The notes: a model not told the origin generated them from the sequence alone. Counted from the stretch's first letter, positions 12,928 to 24,937 are shown. The stretch is DNA of 60,000 nt from Polytrichum commune (GCA_950295325.1 OX485804.1:13456001-13516000); one strand, 5' to 3'. Translations and numbers: made by a program.

Positions 12928-13148
12928 CTTGATAGTGATGCCTATACATAAAAATGGCCAAAAATTTACAATCTACGTTTATTTAAATTATTGAACACAA
13001 TTTCAACATACCACAATATATTATGACATTCAATGTTGTCTACATGTTGTCTAAGTTTCATTATTTCTAAGTTTCATGAAAGGTACACAAAATTATTTGA
13101 AAATGACGAGCATGGGAGGTTCTTTTAGAAGTGGGGTAACTATAGTTA

Positions 13149-13214
13149 CCGCTTTTGGTGACTTTAAGGTTAAATCTCATGTGATAGAGATTATCATAAA
13201 GTCACCAAAAGTGG
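13149..13214. repeat. Small hairpin, 18-bp arms
   Basis: CCGCTTTTGGTGACTTTA and its near-complement (17 of 18 positions pair) flank a 30-base loop. No gene is adjacent. Confidence 0.55.
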
Positions 13215-13956
13215 GGACCAAAGTTCAAGTTTCTTGATGGAATATCCCATATTTGTCACTTCCAACACTAAGACTTATGTCAATGACCTAATAAAAACTT
13301 AAGGAGGGATGTTGTTCTACTCTATTTTGGGGCAAACCCAATTTGAGAAAATGTTGAATTCTTTCTTAAGTTTGATTTCATTTGAGGAGTTCACAAGTGG
13401 TGGGAGAAGCACATAGATTTATGTACACATATGTGGCAAAGAAAATGAGAATTCTCTTAGTCACATAAAGATAAAACATGTCAGTGCCTAAAATTCAAAG
13501 AAGCCCTCTAAGACTTTCCATTTACACTCAAACAAGGGACCATTAGGACAATGCTAGCCCAATAAATCCTCATACTTTTACGATTAACTCTAATATTAAA
13601 TTCAACTTCACAACTCTCCGGTGTCTTTAAATAGTTGGATGGTTATACAAAAAGGACCGAGAAAATAACATTAAAATATGTCACAAGGTGGTAAATTATG
13701 TCACAAGAAACAACTTTTTAATAATAATAATAATAATAAGAGCTCCGGTCTCCGGGGCCATTTAAAATATTATTACTTATGGCATGGCGACCATGCTTAT
13801 GTCTCACCAAATCATAGCTCACATTCCGTGCATTTTGCATTTGGAAAGCCTTGCGAGAGCCCAAGCTCAAAAGAAGTTTCTTTCCTCAAGAATGCAACAT
13901 TTAGTCTTAAACACTTGATACTTTTGCACAATTATAGTCTTGAGTAAGGTAAGTAT

Positions 13957-14970
13957 TGGTAGGTCACTTAGTGCGTTTTTAAAATGATGTGTGTGGCCTA
14001 ATATAAGGAGGATTAAATTTTGACATAAAATCTATAAAAGACTTCCACATATATTGGGGATTGGAAAAAGTGAATAATCACATTACAAATAAGGTACATA
14101 GACTTCAATGTGGATCATTTAAAAATCATTGATAATATAGGGGTTCAAGAGAAGGATCTTAGGATAAATATTGAGTAGACTTAGTATTGCATGCATGCTT
14201 CACGATATTTGGATGAAAAGTGCAACATCATATGTCCAAAAACAATGGAATTTCTTAGCATTCGATATTGATCATCATCCTCATCCCGCACTCCCACACT
14301 CTCATTTGCCAACACCTAGGGTTTCATTTCCACTTTGTTGCTACTTGTGTGTTTTTAGCCTTTTTTGGTTTAGGGTTTACGATACAAGGCAACATAGAGT
14401 AGTATATAGGTTGAAAACGCATTGTGGTTTGGGGCTAGATTGCTATGGATCAGGTGTTGTGTTTATGAACACACATTCACTCTTGTTGTGTTTCCACCTC
14501 AAGCCTTCCTTTGTGTTGCATGATGGTAATGTGATATTAAACCCTAAATTTGTAGACTTGTAAGTAGTTTTTAAATTGGACTTAATTTTCTTGTTGCATG
14601 TCCATTCATGTCATACTCTTGAATGATTTACTTCATGTTGTTGTATTTGTATGTTGTGTTTTTTTTTTAAGTACTGCATTTGTTTGGTTTGGCAATGCTA
14701 TGTATGAATCATGTTATTTTGTTGCCATGCTTTTTTGCGTCACTTTCCAATGTGTATATTATTGATTGTTTTAATTTAAGGAATTTAGACTACCAAAAAA
14801 TGCAATAAAATTGGCAATATAAGTAATGGTAGGGTGGAACAAAATAGGTAATTTTAGAGATTAAGGAATTATAGGGAGCTTATAAATCATGCCGTGGAGG
14901 CAAATAATACTCACACAAATACTTCTGAGCTGCACATGGTGCACAAAAATTATGTAGCGTGACCTACCTG
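13957..14970. mobile_element. MITE family B, copy 2, enlarged by an internal insertion
   Basis: The ends (left TTGGTAGGTCACTTAGTGCG; right the inverse of CAGGTAGGTCACGCTACAT) and both flanking interiors match the 947-1460 element. Collinear similarity runs from the left end to about 14240 and resumes near 14775 (AAAAAATGCAATAAAATTGGC). About 530 bp between these points is absent from copy 1 and contains an open frame of 130 codons (14171-14563) with no recognised motif. That segment is either a nested insertion or interior lost from copy 1. Confidence 0.65.
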
Positions 14971-15852
14971 AGAAGGTATGTGGGCCTTATGTGGTCACTC
15001 TACCTAATCATTTGGACAACCATATTTGAGTGGTATATGCCACAACCTAATGTTGAAGCAAACACCTTGAACACATATGTTTCAATGAAATTGAACTACT
15101 ATGTGCTCAACATTCATATATCATTTTAGGTCTAATATTGAATATCACAAGTGAGTCCAAAGTCTATGTGATCATTCAAACTTGTAAAAGTATCTTCATT
15201 ATGGAATCTTATAAATTTTGCATCTCTACTTAGATTTTGGAGCTTGAATTAACATTCTTTGTGATTCGTAATTGTTAATTGGATGAAACAAAACCCAATA
15301 TGATCAAATGACAAGGTGTTTGTGGTCTCTTTGTGGTCCCATTGGAAGTGCCCATAGTAGGTCTCACTAACCTTGGTTCAGTGAGTGATAAGCATATGTA
15401 CATGTACAGCATGTCAACATTGAACCCATAACCAACATTATCTACCCACATCATACATTTGAAACACTCAAATTTCTCAAAATAAGATACATAATCTAAA
15501 TTTAAGATCATGTGTTTCTTGTGGGTATGCCTTCCTGAAACAAGGCATGTACACCTATTGTGGACATGATACCAAATTTAATGGGTACAATCTAGGACTA
15601 GATTTTCATCTCATGTCTAGAATCAAAGAATGTCATAAATTTTGTATGTGTTAGTTGCATGGTCCATTATAGGTGCACATACCTTAAATGTAACTGATAT
15701 TGTGTTCCTAGTGTAGTTGAAGTAGAATTTGTATGGCTCTTGTAAGACTTCAAGTTGTTTTTGCTTACTTCTTGAACTTGGTCAAAGGTTTTGGCTTCCC
15801 GGGCGGCTGTTGTTGACTAAGGGGGAGGGTGGTCGGATTCTTCCTTCACTAA
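14971..15852. other. No gene seen
   Basis: AT-rich sequence with no supported coding frame or RNA gene. Confidence 0.4.
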
Positions 15853-16415
15853 GGGCCACTTTCACACATGAGTCAAGAGCCGTGACCTTGAAATGGTGAG
15901 GACCCTTGACTCTCATCGAAAGGCCGTACCATGGGTGTTGGGGAAGCCCTTTTATGTAGACACGGGCCCTCAAGCATAGTGTGAAGTGAGAATGAACTAT
16001 GTTGTGGGACCATTGCATATTTTGTTGGTGGAAAAAGAGGGGAGTATTTGGTTTAATATAATATGTCTCAAACTTTATCAATTTAAGAGAAGCATGTGGT
16101 GGTGTTTCTCTGTCATGGAATCTGTTCTTGAATATTGGAATTTAAAAATAAAAAAAGTCATGGTCTCCCGAAATTTTGCGTCAAGCCCACCTCTTGGAGA
16201 TGGGTCTGACGCAAATTCCGGTAGACCATGCACCCTTATCCACGACCTGCCATGTAGGATTCCATGTAGACTTTTTCATTCGCGAACTTTTCTTTGGGCC
16301 TTAGGCCTTCACCTCTTAGTGTGAAGTGAACTTGGACGATCTCTGCCTTTTCAACCAATGAGAGCTCTTACATTGCCATGGTCAAGGGCCTTCAACCTTG
16401 TGTGTGAAGTGGCCC
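15853..16415. mobile_element. PIF/Harbinger-type (Tourist-like) MITE with TAA target duplications
   Basis: A 563-bp element. Left end GGGCCACTTTCACACATGAG; right end, reverse complemented, GGGCCACTTCACACACAAGG. It is flanked on both sides by TAA (15850-15852 and 16416-16418). A 3-bp TWA duplication with GG-starting ends is the PIF/Harbinger signature. Internal copies of GTGTGAAGTG lie near both ends. No transposase is encoded. It carries a nested hairpin at 16159-16230. A related copy with a damaged right end is at 36243-36718. Confidence 0.82.
16159..16230. repeat. 72-bp stem-loop inside the Harbinger-type MITE
   Basis: The outer arms (CATGGTCTCCCGAAATTTTG and its near-complement) pair with a few mismatches over about 24 bp. 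The loop itself contains a second pairing (CCCACCTC with GAGATGGG), so nearly the whole 72 bp can fold as one miRNA-precursor-sized hairpin. Confidence 0.65.
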
Positions 16416-17204
16416 TAAGTTTATCTTTTGGTTAGCTTTATAAATGCGATGACCAACTACAATATATCAATGTTTTTGATTACTCTAGTTCTGCGGGGGG
16501 GGGGGGTGCACTTCATTGTCAAGTTGAACACCACGTGCGATAAAACAAAATCTATTTTTTACATAAAGCATCACCAAAATGGGTCAAAATTTTATGAATT
16601 TTTTTTCATGAGTAGATATACACGGTATCTATTACATAGTGAAAATTGGTAACCAAATTTGATGATTTATTTTAAAAATAAAACATACCGTTTCTAACAA
16701 GAATGACGCAGAACTAAACTAAACAAATTACTACAAAAACAAAGATGACTAAAAATTTCAAAAAATATATACAAAAGATGTTATCATTGGTTATGTATAT
16801 GTAGAAAAAAATCATAATTTTAAAAATTATCTATGGCATATAATATAGGGTAGCAAAATTTTATCACACGTGGCTATGAAACGTAAGGGGGTGTGATCGC
16901 CCCGAGCTCTAGTTGTGGCCAATGAAAGGGAGATAAATTTGGGATGATTGAGAACTCTTAAGTTTAGCTTGTGATAATTAAGTGGGCCTTGTTCCAAAAG
17001 GACATTATGGTTTGGGAGCTCACAAACATTCAAAATTTAAATAGCAACAACCAATGAGAGCAAGGGGCAAGGAATGCTTCTAAAGGTAGAGATAATGTTG
17101 GAAGAAGTGTGATAGGAACCTACAATAAGGTCATGTGTTCTAAACAATCATAACCATTGGAACTACATTGACGGATGCATAGGACAATCAATATTGTCAA
17201 TGTA
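16416..17204. other. No gene; includes a 12-base G run
   Basis: Uninterrupted G12 at 16495-16506 in AT-rich surroundings. No coding frame is supported. Confidence 0.4.
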
Positions 17205-17583
17205 GATAGATAGATAGATAGATAGAAACTCTGGTCCCTTTTTAGCAAGGGGCCGGCGTGAATAAAGTGTCCGTTCGTAATGCCAATGATCCGATGCCCA
17301 CCGGACAAGGGGACATTGGGACAATACTACTCTCCCCTTTCGAGGATGGACACTATAGTGACACACCATACTAGTTCCTAGCTAGCCACTAGTGCCTTGA
17401 GGATACCGGACATGGAATCCCCCCAAAGGGCTTTGAGGTACCCATACAACAAGGTCCAAGGACCCCCCACCATAGTTGGGTGGACTAAGGTGGTGAGCAC
17501 CACGCCGGCATGGGGAATAGAACCCACGACCTCCTCATTGGGGGCCATGAGCCCTAACCACCAAGCCAAGGCCCGTGGTGCCT
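17205..17583 (-). mobile_element. tRNA-derived SINE with 13-bp target-site duplication
   Basis: A 379-bp retroposon on the minus strand. Its 5' end is tRNA-like: an A-box region TTGGCTTGGTGGTTAGGGC (17551-17571) and a B box GGGTTCTATTCCCC (17512-17525) at tRNA-like spacing. The 3' end is a short (TATC)n tail (GATA repeats on the plus strand, 17205-17224). The whole is flanked by the perfect direct duplication TATTGTCAATGTA at 17192-17204 and 17584-17596. Internal Pol III promoter, simple-repeat tail and long target duplication together define a SINE mobilised by a LINE. Because the duplication is perfect, the insertion looks fairly recent. It encodes no protein. A related body lacking the tRNA head is near 23225-23420. 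Confidence 0.88.
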
Positions 17584-17596
17584 TATTGTCAATGTA

Positions 17597-20500
17597 CACT
17601 AAGGTAGAGGGTGCTAAAACCAACACCCCACCCAAAACCAACACTTACAAATGCCTCCCAATCATCAACACTCTACTACCTTGAAGCGTTCCCCATGGTG
17701 TAGGAGTGTATGGGCCCACACAGTGACGCTTTTAGGTGTCATTAGTGGCGCCACCTCATAGCGATGTCCACTATCTTCATGTAGGGTAAGTAACGGGCTC
17801 CACTCTATCTCGGGTTGGTTCAAGGTGGGTTTAGGGTGGCTTGTCAATGCCTATTCTAGTCATTCTATAGATTGTGGTGGGCGCGCGCGCACGCGGGGGG
17901 GGGGGGTATAGCCATTCTATTCACAAAGTCATGAAGGTAGGCCCACAAAGCACAAAGGGGGTTTGATACCCATGATGCAAGGTGATGGTTTCACAACCGA
18001 ACTAGTTGGCATCATGGAGGTGGCCATGTGGCTTTGTGCACGGTTACTAGTTGGTCTTTAATCTAGCTTGGGTATAGTACCCAACTATGTTGTGTTGGTT
18101 CTAGGCAATGAAGGTGGGGTCCTCATCATATCCAAGGTCGTCATGCACATGGCCTATATGTTGGTTTAAGGAAGCTCGTGGTTCTGGCTTTGAATTTTCA
18201 TCAAATATCTAATTGAGGCTAAAAACGTTTGTTCTTTCCTTATACCTATGTTTAGAAAAATTATATTATATTATATATTTATTTTTATATCAACCATGTA
18301 ACCATATTTAAGTGTTGGTTTAAGCACCCTCTACCATAGTGTTTCTTGTGGTGATCAACAATTGCATTTAAAAATAAATAAAATGTTCTTGGGTTTTGCT
18401 TGTAACACATAGTCAAAATCTTGGCATTTTGTAGAGTTTTCATGAACACAATGTACATGAGGCCTAAGGAATGCAAAATATATATCAAGGTGAGGAAAGA
18501 GAAAGAGGATGAGAATTCATCACAAGGATGGAGGGGAGGAGGGAGGATGGGAGGGAAGGAGGGCGGGAAGATACGTTGTGCTTTAATTTTCTCTATTTTA
18601 TTCTTCATTCCCCAAATAACAGGCTTTTGAATGGGAGTTGGCCAAGGGGTCCTTTTCACATCAGTCTTGCTCATTAATGTTCTATTCTCGTCTCTGGTTT
18701 TTTTTTGTTTTTTTCTTCTTTATTTTGTTTGACTTCTAGTCATCTTTCTAATGATGTTGCACCTCTACAAAATTTCATGGTTGGCCTTTGAGAGCATTGT
18801 TACTGTCACAAGTAAAATTTCTACTTAGTAAAACATTGCCTAAATTTGCTCTTAGTTCATGGTGTAGAATAAGATGAATTTTTTCCTCAATTATGTTAAA
18901 AAAACAAGTGTTTGAAATTAAAAATCATTCTTTGTAATATATACTCATGCAAATTCTTTTTAAGACAAAGGCATTGATGGATGACACAAGATGACAAGTG
19001 CAGGGTCTTAAATGAACACATGTGGCTTGTTTTTTTGTTTTGTTTTGTGGGAATTTTTTTGGGGTGAGGGTTATAAGTTATATATCAATGCAATAAACAC
19101 CTCTTCAGAGAAATCTTAGGGGGCCTTAGGGTACTACACTTACCTCTTCCCGCCCAAAATTCATATTTTCTCAATTTTATTTCTTCAAAACTAGAGGAAA
19201 CAATAGAGTTATTCTTTAACTCAACCGGAGTTTTAGTAGGGAGTTGGTTGTTTCACGTGCATAACTTTCCATGTTCGGTAAGTTTTGGGTGCATGCTTGG
19301 AGTCAATGTGGAGGTTTGAACGAAGGACATTCCATATTGGTTCATTGGGTATAAAACACATTTTGGCATCTCTTGACATCATTAACAATAATATACCTCT
19401 ATACATATCACTGATGTGTTTTGACTAACTATGTGTCACCTTATTGCACACTATAATGTCACAAATGCGACATTCTCTCTCAATGGAGACTTAGATAGAA
19501 TGGCACAAACTTGACACTATAATGCACGATAAAGTGGCATAGACTCAAGCAAACAACTAGTGCTATGTGCAAAATTCTAACTTTCGTCTTGTTGTTGTGT
19601 AAGACACACTATTGTAACTGGCGCAATATCTAGTGCTAATCTTTCAGTTATGAAGGAAGATCACACATCACATATATTCTAATATACAATGGACAACATG
19701 GGTGGAGGTGGTGATGGTGAGGCCACCAATGACCATTGCCATTGATGGTGAAATGTTGGGCAGTGTAGAGATGACATGGAACATCAATTCATATTACACG
19801 TACAATGGGCCAGAACGGCAAGAGTCTATGCTAGTATAATAAATCGAACAATGTCAACCCATAATCAGATCTGCATCAAGATCTAGATGGGAATGAATCC
19901 GGATACAGACTCTGACTCTGATGCTAATATAAGTGAGCGGAATATCACAAATTCTAGTGCAAGGAATTCTAGTATCAAAAATGCTGATCTAGTGAGTGGA
20001 ATATCACAAGCATACCAGTTGCTAACTGATTTTTTTTAATTTTTAATTTTTTTTAAGGCACTGATCGAACTCAGGCTTATTCATGCAAGCCTTCTCCTCC
20101 ACTAATTTAAAAAGTTTCACACACTATTTTGAAAAAATCACTGGCCCTACTAGTTGACCTGTGCTGTCTAGACATTCATATCCTGCAGAAAACTGCAGCT
20201 ATTGAAGATTTTTGAAAGCTCAAAGACTTTGAGAGCTAGATATAATTGGATATATTGAATGAGAAACTGTCATATATTACAATTGTATAAGAATCTCATT
20301 AAGAAAGGGAGCAGATCAATGGGGCTTAGTAATGTTATCCAAGCTACCCACATCCATCAATGTGCAAGAGTTTCCCTGCAGTCCCAGCTTGACACAATTC
20401 TATTATGACTTCCATGTCCTTGAAGGCATGTACTTTGAGGCATCTTCTCATAGGAGAAAACAACCTACATCATGAAGGTGTCATGGCGACATTGCTAGCT

Positions 20501-20947
20501 AGGCTGGAGCAAGCAGCTTACAACATAATCCAGATGTGGACAGTGCACTATCTGGCAAATTCAAAGACTTCTGAGATTTTGGATGACAAACTATGATATG
20601 AATTCCATAAGAAGTGTGACAAGCTACACACACCTATGTGCAAGACTACACTAAATAATATTGTATTTGGAGTCACTGTTTCTATCTGTCTTGCTCAATG
20701 CTAATTGTAAACTGCCAACAGTAAATGCAGACTTAACATTATTTGTCATTCCTTGTAAAAACATTTGGGCTTTAATTGTTGACAATGTTGCAAAAACTAT
20801 CACTAACTAAGTGATTATTCACTCAAATTTTCATCAACCATGACAATATTTCATTGCAGAACTTTTCAGATACAGAATATACGAAACTTGTTTCATAATT
20901 GGCATGGATTTCATCCAAATTTCAATCATCCATGACAACCCTTGTAG
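17597..20947. other. Gene-free; MITE half-copy and low-complexity tracts
   Basis: Contains (GC)n followed by G12 at about 17881-17906, a GGA/GGGA-rich purine patch at 18525-18570, and near 19214-19370 a single arm related to the foldback element at 25561-25874 (shared GTTTTxGTxGGGAGTT and GCATGCTTGGAGTC). Around 20373-20420 and 21028-21090 a short block (CTGCAxTCCCAGCTT...) is repeated directly, apparently part of the old duplication around the germin-like genes. No gene is supported. Confidence 0.4.
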
Positions 20948-21030
20948 ACTTATTCATAAGAATTGTCATTAGAAAAGTTACCACAGTGACATAAAATACC
21001 ATATGACACTAAATACAATATTTAGTGTAG
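20948..21030 (-). repeat. Dispersed repeat, copy 1 (CTACACTAAATAT family)
   Basis: Reverse-complement match of about 83 bp to 35523-35605: CTACACTAAATAT, then GTGTCATAT, ATGTCACT, TGGTAACTTTTC and CTTATGAATAAGT occur in the same order and spacing. Probably a fragment of a short transposon. No terminal structure is visible. Confidence 0.6.
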
Positions 21031-21186
21031 TTCTACTGCACTCCCAGCTTCACACAATAATATATGCTAGTATGACTTAAATGTCCTTCAACTATGAGAC
21101 GTCCTCAAATTGAGATCTGTGCTATTTCTGATCTTCACACACACAGGAAAGTTGTATAATAAATGTATAATTGAACAGATACCATA

Positions 21187-21300
21187 TTATTCATGGATGG
21201 CCGCCGACTTGAGGAGAGCCTTGAGCTCGCCCACCACCTTGTTTGTCAAGTTAACCGCCTTCCACATAGTGAAGTCCGGGATACTTTTGGCGCAATGATC
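21187..21300 (-). pseudogene. Germin-like protein fragment (C-terminal end only)
   Basis: On the minus strand the frame reads KSIPDFTMWKAVNL and VVGELKALLKSAA, ending in a TAA at 21187-21189. It aligns with the IPDVVLQKTFNL and VVDELKAFFKK tail of the germin-like gene 200 bp upstream. No cupin domain precedes it, and upstream homology fades within about 80 bp. It is best read as the remnant of a tandem germin-like duplicate; an unrecognised upstream exon is unlikely because the intact gene starts immediately beyond. Confidence 0.75.
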
Positions 21301-21504
21301 AAGGTTTGCCATGGAACTTATACAAAGGCGTTTGATGAAATTTCTAGTGATTCCTGGCTGACAAGCAAGGTAACATTGATCTTCACATAAAAACGCAAGT
21401 CTAAACTTACTATATTAATTACTTAGACTTAATCAACAGCAACCATAAATTTCATGATTGCACCAGTAGACTAGCTCCTGCATGAATCATCCATCAGCAC
21501 CACC

Positions 21505-22269
21505 CTACGGCTCGGCCAGATTCATCTGCTCAAACAAACTGTCGAAGTTGTTCAACTGCAGAGGCGACTCTGAGGCTTGTGTGATCTTATTGCCATTGAC
21601 GCCCACCTTCTTGAAGAAAGCCTTAAGCTCATCCACCACCTCTTTTGTCAAGTTGAACGTCTTCTGCAGGACGACATCCGGGATATTGGATCCAAACGAA
21701 GAAGGGCCAGCATCTTCCCGCCCGGGGTTCTGGCTATTGAGAGCCACAATTGCAAGGGCAGGCGTCTTGGCAAGATTCAGCTGAAAATGCAACAAACCTC
21801 TTGGGAAGAACGTAACCCCTCCAGTGGGCAGCACAGACGACCACAACCGGTTGGTCGTGTCCACAAACCCTACCAACAAGGTCCCGTTCACTACGAACAG
21901 AATCTCGGAAGCTCTCGGGTGCCAGTGGGGAGCGTTGAGACCACCGTTTTTGGCAAAGTCCAGACGAGCCATGGAGATTCCCTGCGTGTTGATCCCTGGG
22001 AACTGGGGGGCGAATGCCATGGTGACCGTACACCCGGTGTACACAGAACTTGTGTTGCCAGCTCGCTCTAGCACTGCCGACACGAAGTCTGCGTTCGTTA
22101 CATCTTTTGGGTTTTTGCACGCCAGGCCGTTCACGGTCACGGAGCTGTTTGGGTCGCCGATGCAAAAGTCCTGGACAGGGTCAGGGTCGGCCGCAGAGGC
22201 CAGACGCACAACATTTGACGCCGAAAGAACCATTGCAATTGTAACTGCAACCTGCATCATCTCCAACAT
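21505..22269 (-). CDS. Germin-like protein (secreted cupin)
   Basis: Single-exon gene for a 254-aa germin-like protein: a secreted bicupin-fold homohexamer subunit that binds manganese in the cell wall. Germins of this type have oxalate oxidase or superoxide dismutase activity; which applies here cannot be told. Seen: an N-terminal hydrophobic signal peptide to about residue 26 (SASNVVRLASA), paired cysteines C36 (FCIGD) and C51 (GLACKNP) as in the germin disulfide, cupin box 1 GGLNAPHWHPRASE with metal ligands H115, H117 and E122, and box 2 FFPRGLLHFQLN with H161. All four metal ligands are present. Several N-glycosylation sites occur (NSS, NTS, NGT, NLT). I chose the ATG at 22269 because it places the signal peptide at the N terminus; an in-frame ATG at 22344 would add 25 residues. 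No lesion is visible. A fragment of a second copy lies just downstream. Confidence 0.93.
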   Translation of the reverse strand: MLEMMQVAVTIAMVLSASNVVRLASAADPDPVQDFCIGDPNSSVTVNGLACKNPKDVTNADFVSAVLERAGNTSSVYTGCTVTMAFAPQFPGINTQGISMARLDFAKNGGLNAPHWHPRASEILFVVNGTLLVGFVDTTNRLWSSVLPTGGVTFFPRGLLHFQLNLAKTPALAIVALNSQNPGREDAGPSSFGSNIPDVVLQKTFNLTKEVVDELKAFFKKVGVNGNKITQASESPLQLNNFDSLFEQMNLAEP

Positions 22270-22443
22270 TGCATGAGCAGAATTCAAAGATATGATCCCC
22301 CTAGTGGAGATAGAAAGAAGAAGCAGGTAGTCTTCGATCCTCAAGTTGATTTAAGGTAGGCTCTGAGGTGCACCCTGAGACTTTGAAATAACCCGATCAG
22401 ATCGATCACCGAATGAATTGGGATTTGAGCTCATGTGAGGGAA

Positions 22444-22453
22444 GATATATACT
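22444..22453 (-). promoter_or_regulatory. Probable TATA box of the germin-like gene
   Basis: AGTATATATC on the minus strand, about 175 bases upstream of the chosen start codon. This would leave a 5'-UTR of roughly 145 bases. Position and sequence fit a plant TATA box. Confidence 0.5.
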
Positions 22454-23224
22454 GCAAAAGTATGGGATCAACGGGTGGGATGACGGCATGAAGTGACGCA
22501 AGTTTCACAATTCAGTGAGTCTCGTGAGCATGGCAATGATTTGATCATAGCACCGTCTACAGTAGTGACTTGATTAATTTGGCAGGTACTGAGGTCGGAT
22601 GGAAGGCTTCCAGTAGTTGCCGCGCGCCTTGCAGCCTTGTCCTGTACTGTTTGAGGAATCTACGTCGTCGTTAACAACCATGATCAGTTGCAGGCTGCAA
22701 TCACCAACGTGTAGTATTGTAGTTCCGCAAACGTTCTGGAGGTATATGATTCATCAGTTGTTTTTATCGCATGATCATATGAATCCTGCATGGCATTTAG
22801 ATTGTTTCTGACAGATGAATATATAAGTTTTATAAAAAAATTATGATTGTAGCGGTCGCGTGCCGTATGAATGTGTGCTTTAGGAAAGTAGTCTAAAGCC
22901 TGAAGGTACGCAGGTACATTGTCAACTACTAGTATCCATATCCTATTCCATCGCTTGGAGTACTTCACCTCTTTAGGAGTCCCTGTAATCCGAGATGGGT
23001 CTTTTGTAAATGCAGGTTCAGCTACTAGAGGAAATCAAAAGAGAGAACAATCTCCTATTGGTTGGCATGGGAGGAAGCGTCACTTGCAGGTGAATTTGAT
23101 CCAAGAAAGAACGAAAGGGAGAAAGAAAGACGCCTCCAATGTTGCCACTAATGTGAATTATGGTGTTGCTTCATTTTCGAATTGGTTAAAGTCAATATCT
23201 ATCCCCATAACATGCATTACCAGA
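22454..23224. other. No gene seen
   Basis: Upstream flank of the germin-like gene. Short open frames on both strands have no recognisable motif. Confidence 0.4.
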
Positions 23225-23420
23225 ATTAGAGCGCTCCCAAAGACTACTGCCTCCTTTCAAGGATGAACACCTTGAATGGGTGCGGACACTTATCTGTCCC
23301 CATAGACAAGTCCCTAGGTTTCCACATGGTTGGTTGAGAATATTTGGTTCACCCGAATACCTCAGGCCACTATCCATAATTGGGTGGACCATAGGTGGCA
23401 AGGTACACCAAAAATCAAGT
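23225..23420 (-). mobile_element. Degraded SINE body related to the 17.2-kb SINE
   Basis: On the minus strand the blocks GTCCACCCAAxTATGG and TCATCCTTGAAAGGAGGCAG match the order and spacing of GTCCACCCAACTATGG and CCATCCTCGAAAGGGGAG in the SINE at 17205-17583. The tRNA-like head, tail and target duplication are not visible, so this is an old or 5'-different copy. Confidence 0.4.
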
Positions 23421-23931
23421 GTTAGAAAGGTCACGCATTTGAGGTTTATTTTGAGCTTAGGTGGCTCAACCTCGGAGTTCCCATAAGATCTAGGTTAAGG
23501 TTGTGGATTTAAGCCACCCTAATTCGAACCGCATATGTGGCAATTTATCCGATATAACTATTCACAAGGAGAATGACTCCCAGGTAGGTTTGTCAATGCC
23601 GTGACATGGCTTAGCTGATCGAGAGGTGGAAGGTGATTATGTGCACTTCACATATATGAGATCAAATTTGTAATTTTTTTAAGAGGACTTCTCCTCTACA
23701 CTAGTCAAATGCACTCACAAGTTTGACATTTATGCCATGTGGCGGGGGGGGGGGGGTGACTTCACTTTTGTCATGATGTGGATCCTTTTTGGCATGGAAT
23801 AGGGGTATTTGTGCTAGATAGTCCGTTACTTTGGAACGTGGTGCAATTAATTTGTTTGGACAACAATTCTCTCCTAGTGAGTTACTTGGAGCTTTCTGGA
23901 TGTATTAATGGTACTTCCAATAGCTGCAGAT

Positions 23932-24156
23932 CAGTGCCCGGGAAGTTTTTGGGCATAGTCAGTCAAGATCCTAGTGATTCTAAATCCAACCAGTTACATG
24001 TTGACATCTTCCAGTTTTGCTTTATTCATTTGAGGTATATTCGATAGATTCCTCTAAAATGATATGTAATTCTCCTGAAGTCTTGAACTTCAACCAGTTA
24101 TTTCTCAAACTCAACCGGTTCATCTGTAACTAAGTGCCGGTTCTCCCCGAGCAGTG
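23932..24156 (+). mobile_element. hAT-type MITE, complete copy, 8-bp target duplication
   Basis: A 225-bp sister of the 508-733 element. The left end is CAGTGCCCGGGA and the right end, reverse complemented, CACTGCTCGGGGA. It is flanked by the perfect 8-bp duplication CTGCAGAT at 23924-23931 and 24157-24164. The interior matches copy 1 throughout (for example AGTCTTGAACTTCAACC). No coding capacity. Confidence 0.87.
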
Positions 24157-24164
24157 CTGCAGAT

Positions 24165-24937
24165 ACTAACTTAGTCAGCATATATTATATGTGCACCCTG
24201 GTTGCACTTCAGATATCTGGAGCCTGTAGCTGTTAGTGCTAGTTTTTTTTGCAAATATAGAAAAACAGAACCTAATGATTTGAGAGCAGAATTAATCAGG
24301 TTGATAGTACAACAATTTGCGAACTTCATCAACTAATGCAGGGTGCTTCATTGGAATTAGTGCATGTAGCTGATGTCGTAGCAGGTTTATTTCAATTTAA
24401 AAGAAAAACCCTGGTCAAAAATATTGACAACGACGTTTCATTTGTCATTGAAATTTGCTTGAAAGTGCACAGTGAAATATGCACCTCATGTTGTACAGAT
24501 CAGGGTGTAGAAAAGTTTTGTTTCATGGGAACAACATTTCATTGAATCTGAAGCCACAACTTGAGGATGCTGCAACCACACATGCATAACTTAGAGACCT
24601 TCTGAAACTCACCAGACATGGAGTAATTCCTTATTAACTAGAAGATGGAATTCTTAATGACAACTCTGATATGAACACTACATGACATACTACGGCTGAT
24701 CATGTTCGACAGTGAATGGTACTAAAAGCCACCTGAATGCGGGATAGCAGAAAAATCTGTACTTATAGAATTAAGACTAAAAATTTATAGATCGATTGAA
24801 CTAAGTAAGCCATTGACCTTCACATGATGCTGTCAGCATCTAGGTGATGAATGTTTTTAAGAGGTGGAAGCCCTATAGAAACTTGATATATGTAGGGGGG
24901 TCATACAAATGGGATCATACACGTTATAGGCCTACAA
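24165..24937. other. No gene seen
   Basis: AT-rich with no supported frame or repeat boundary. Confidence 0.4.
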
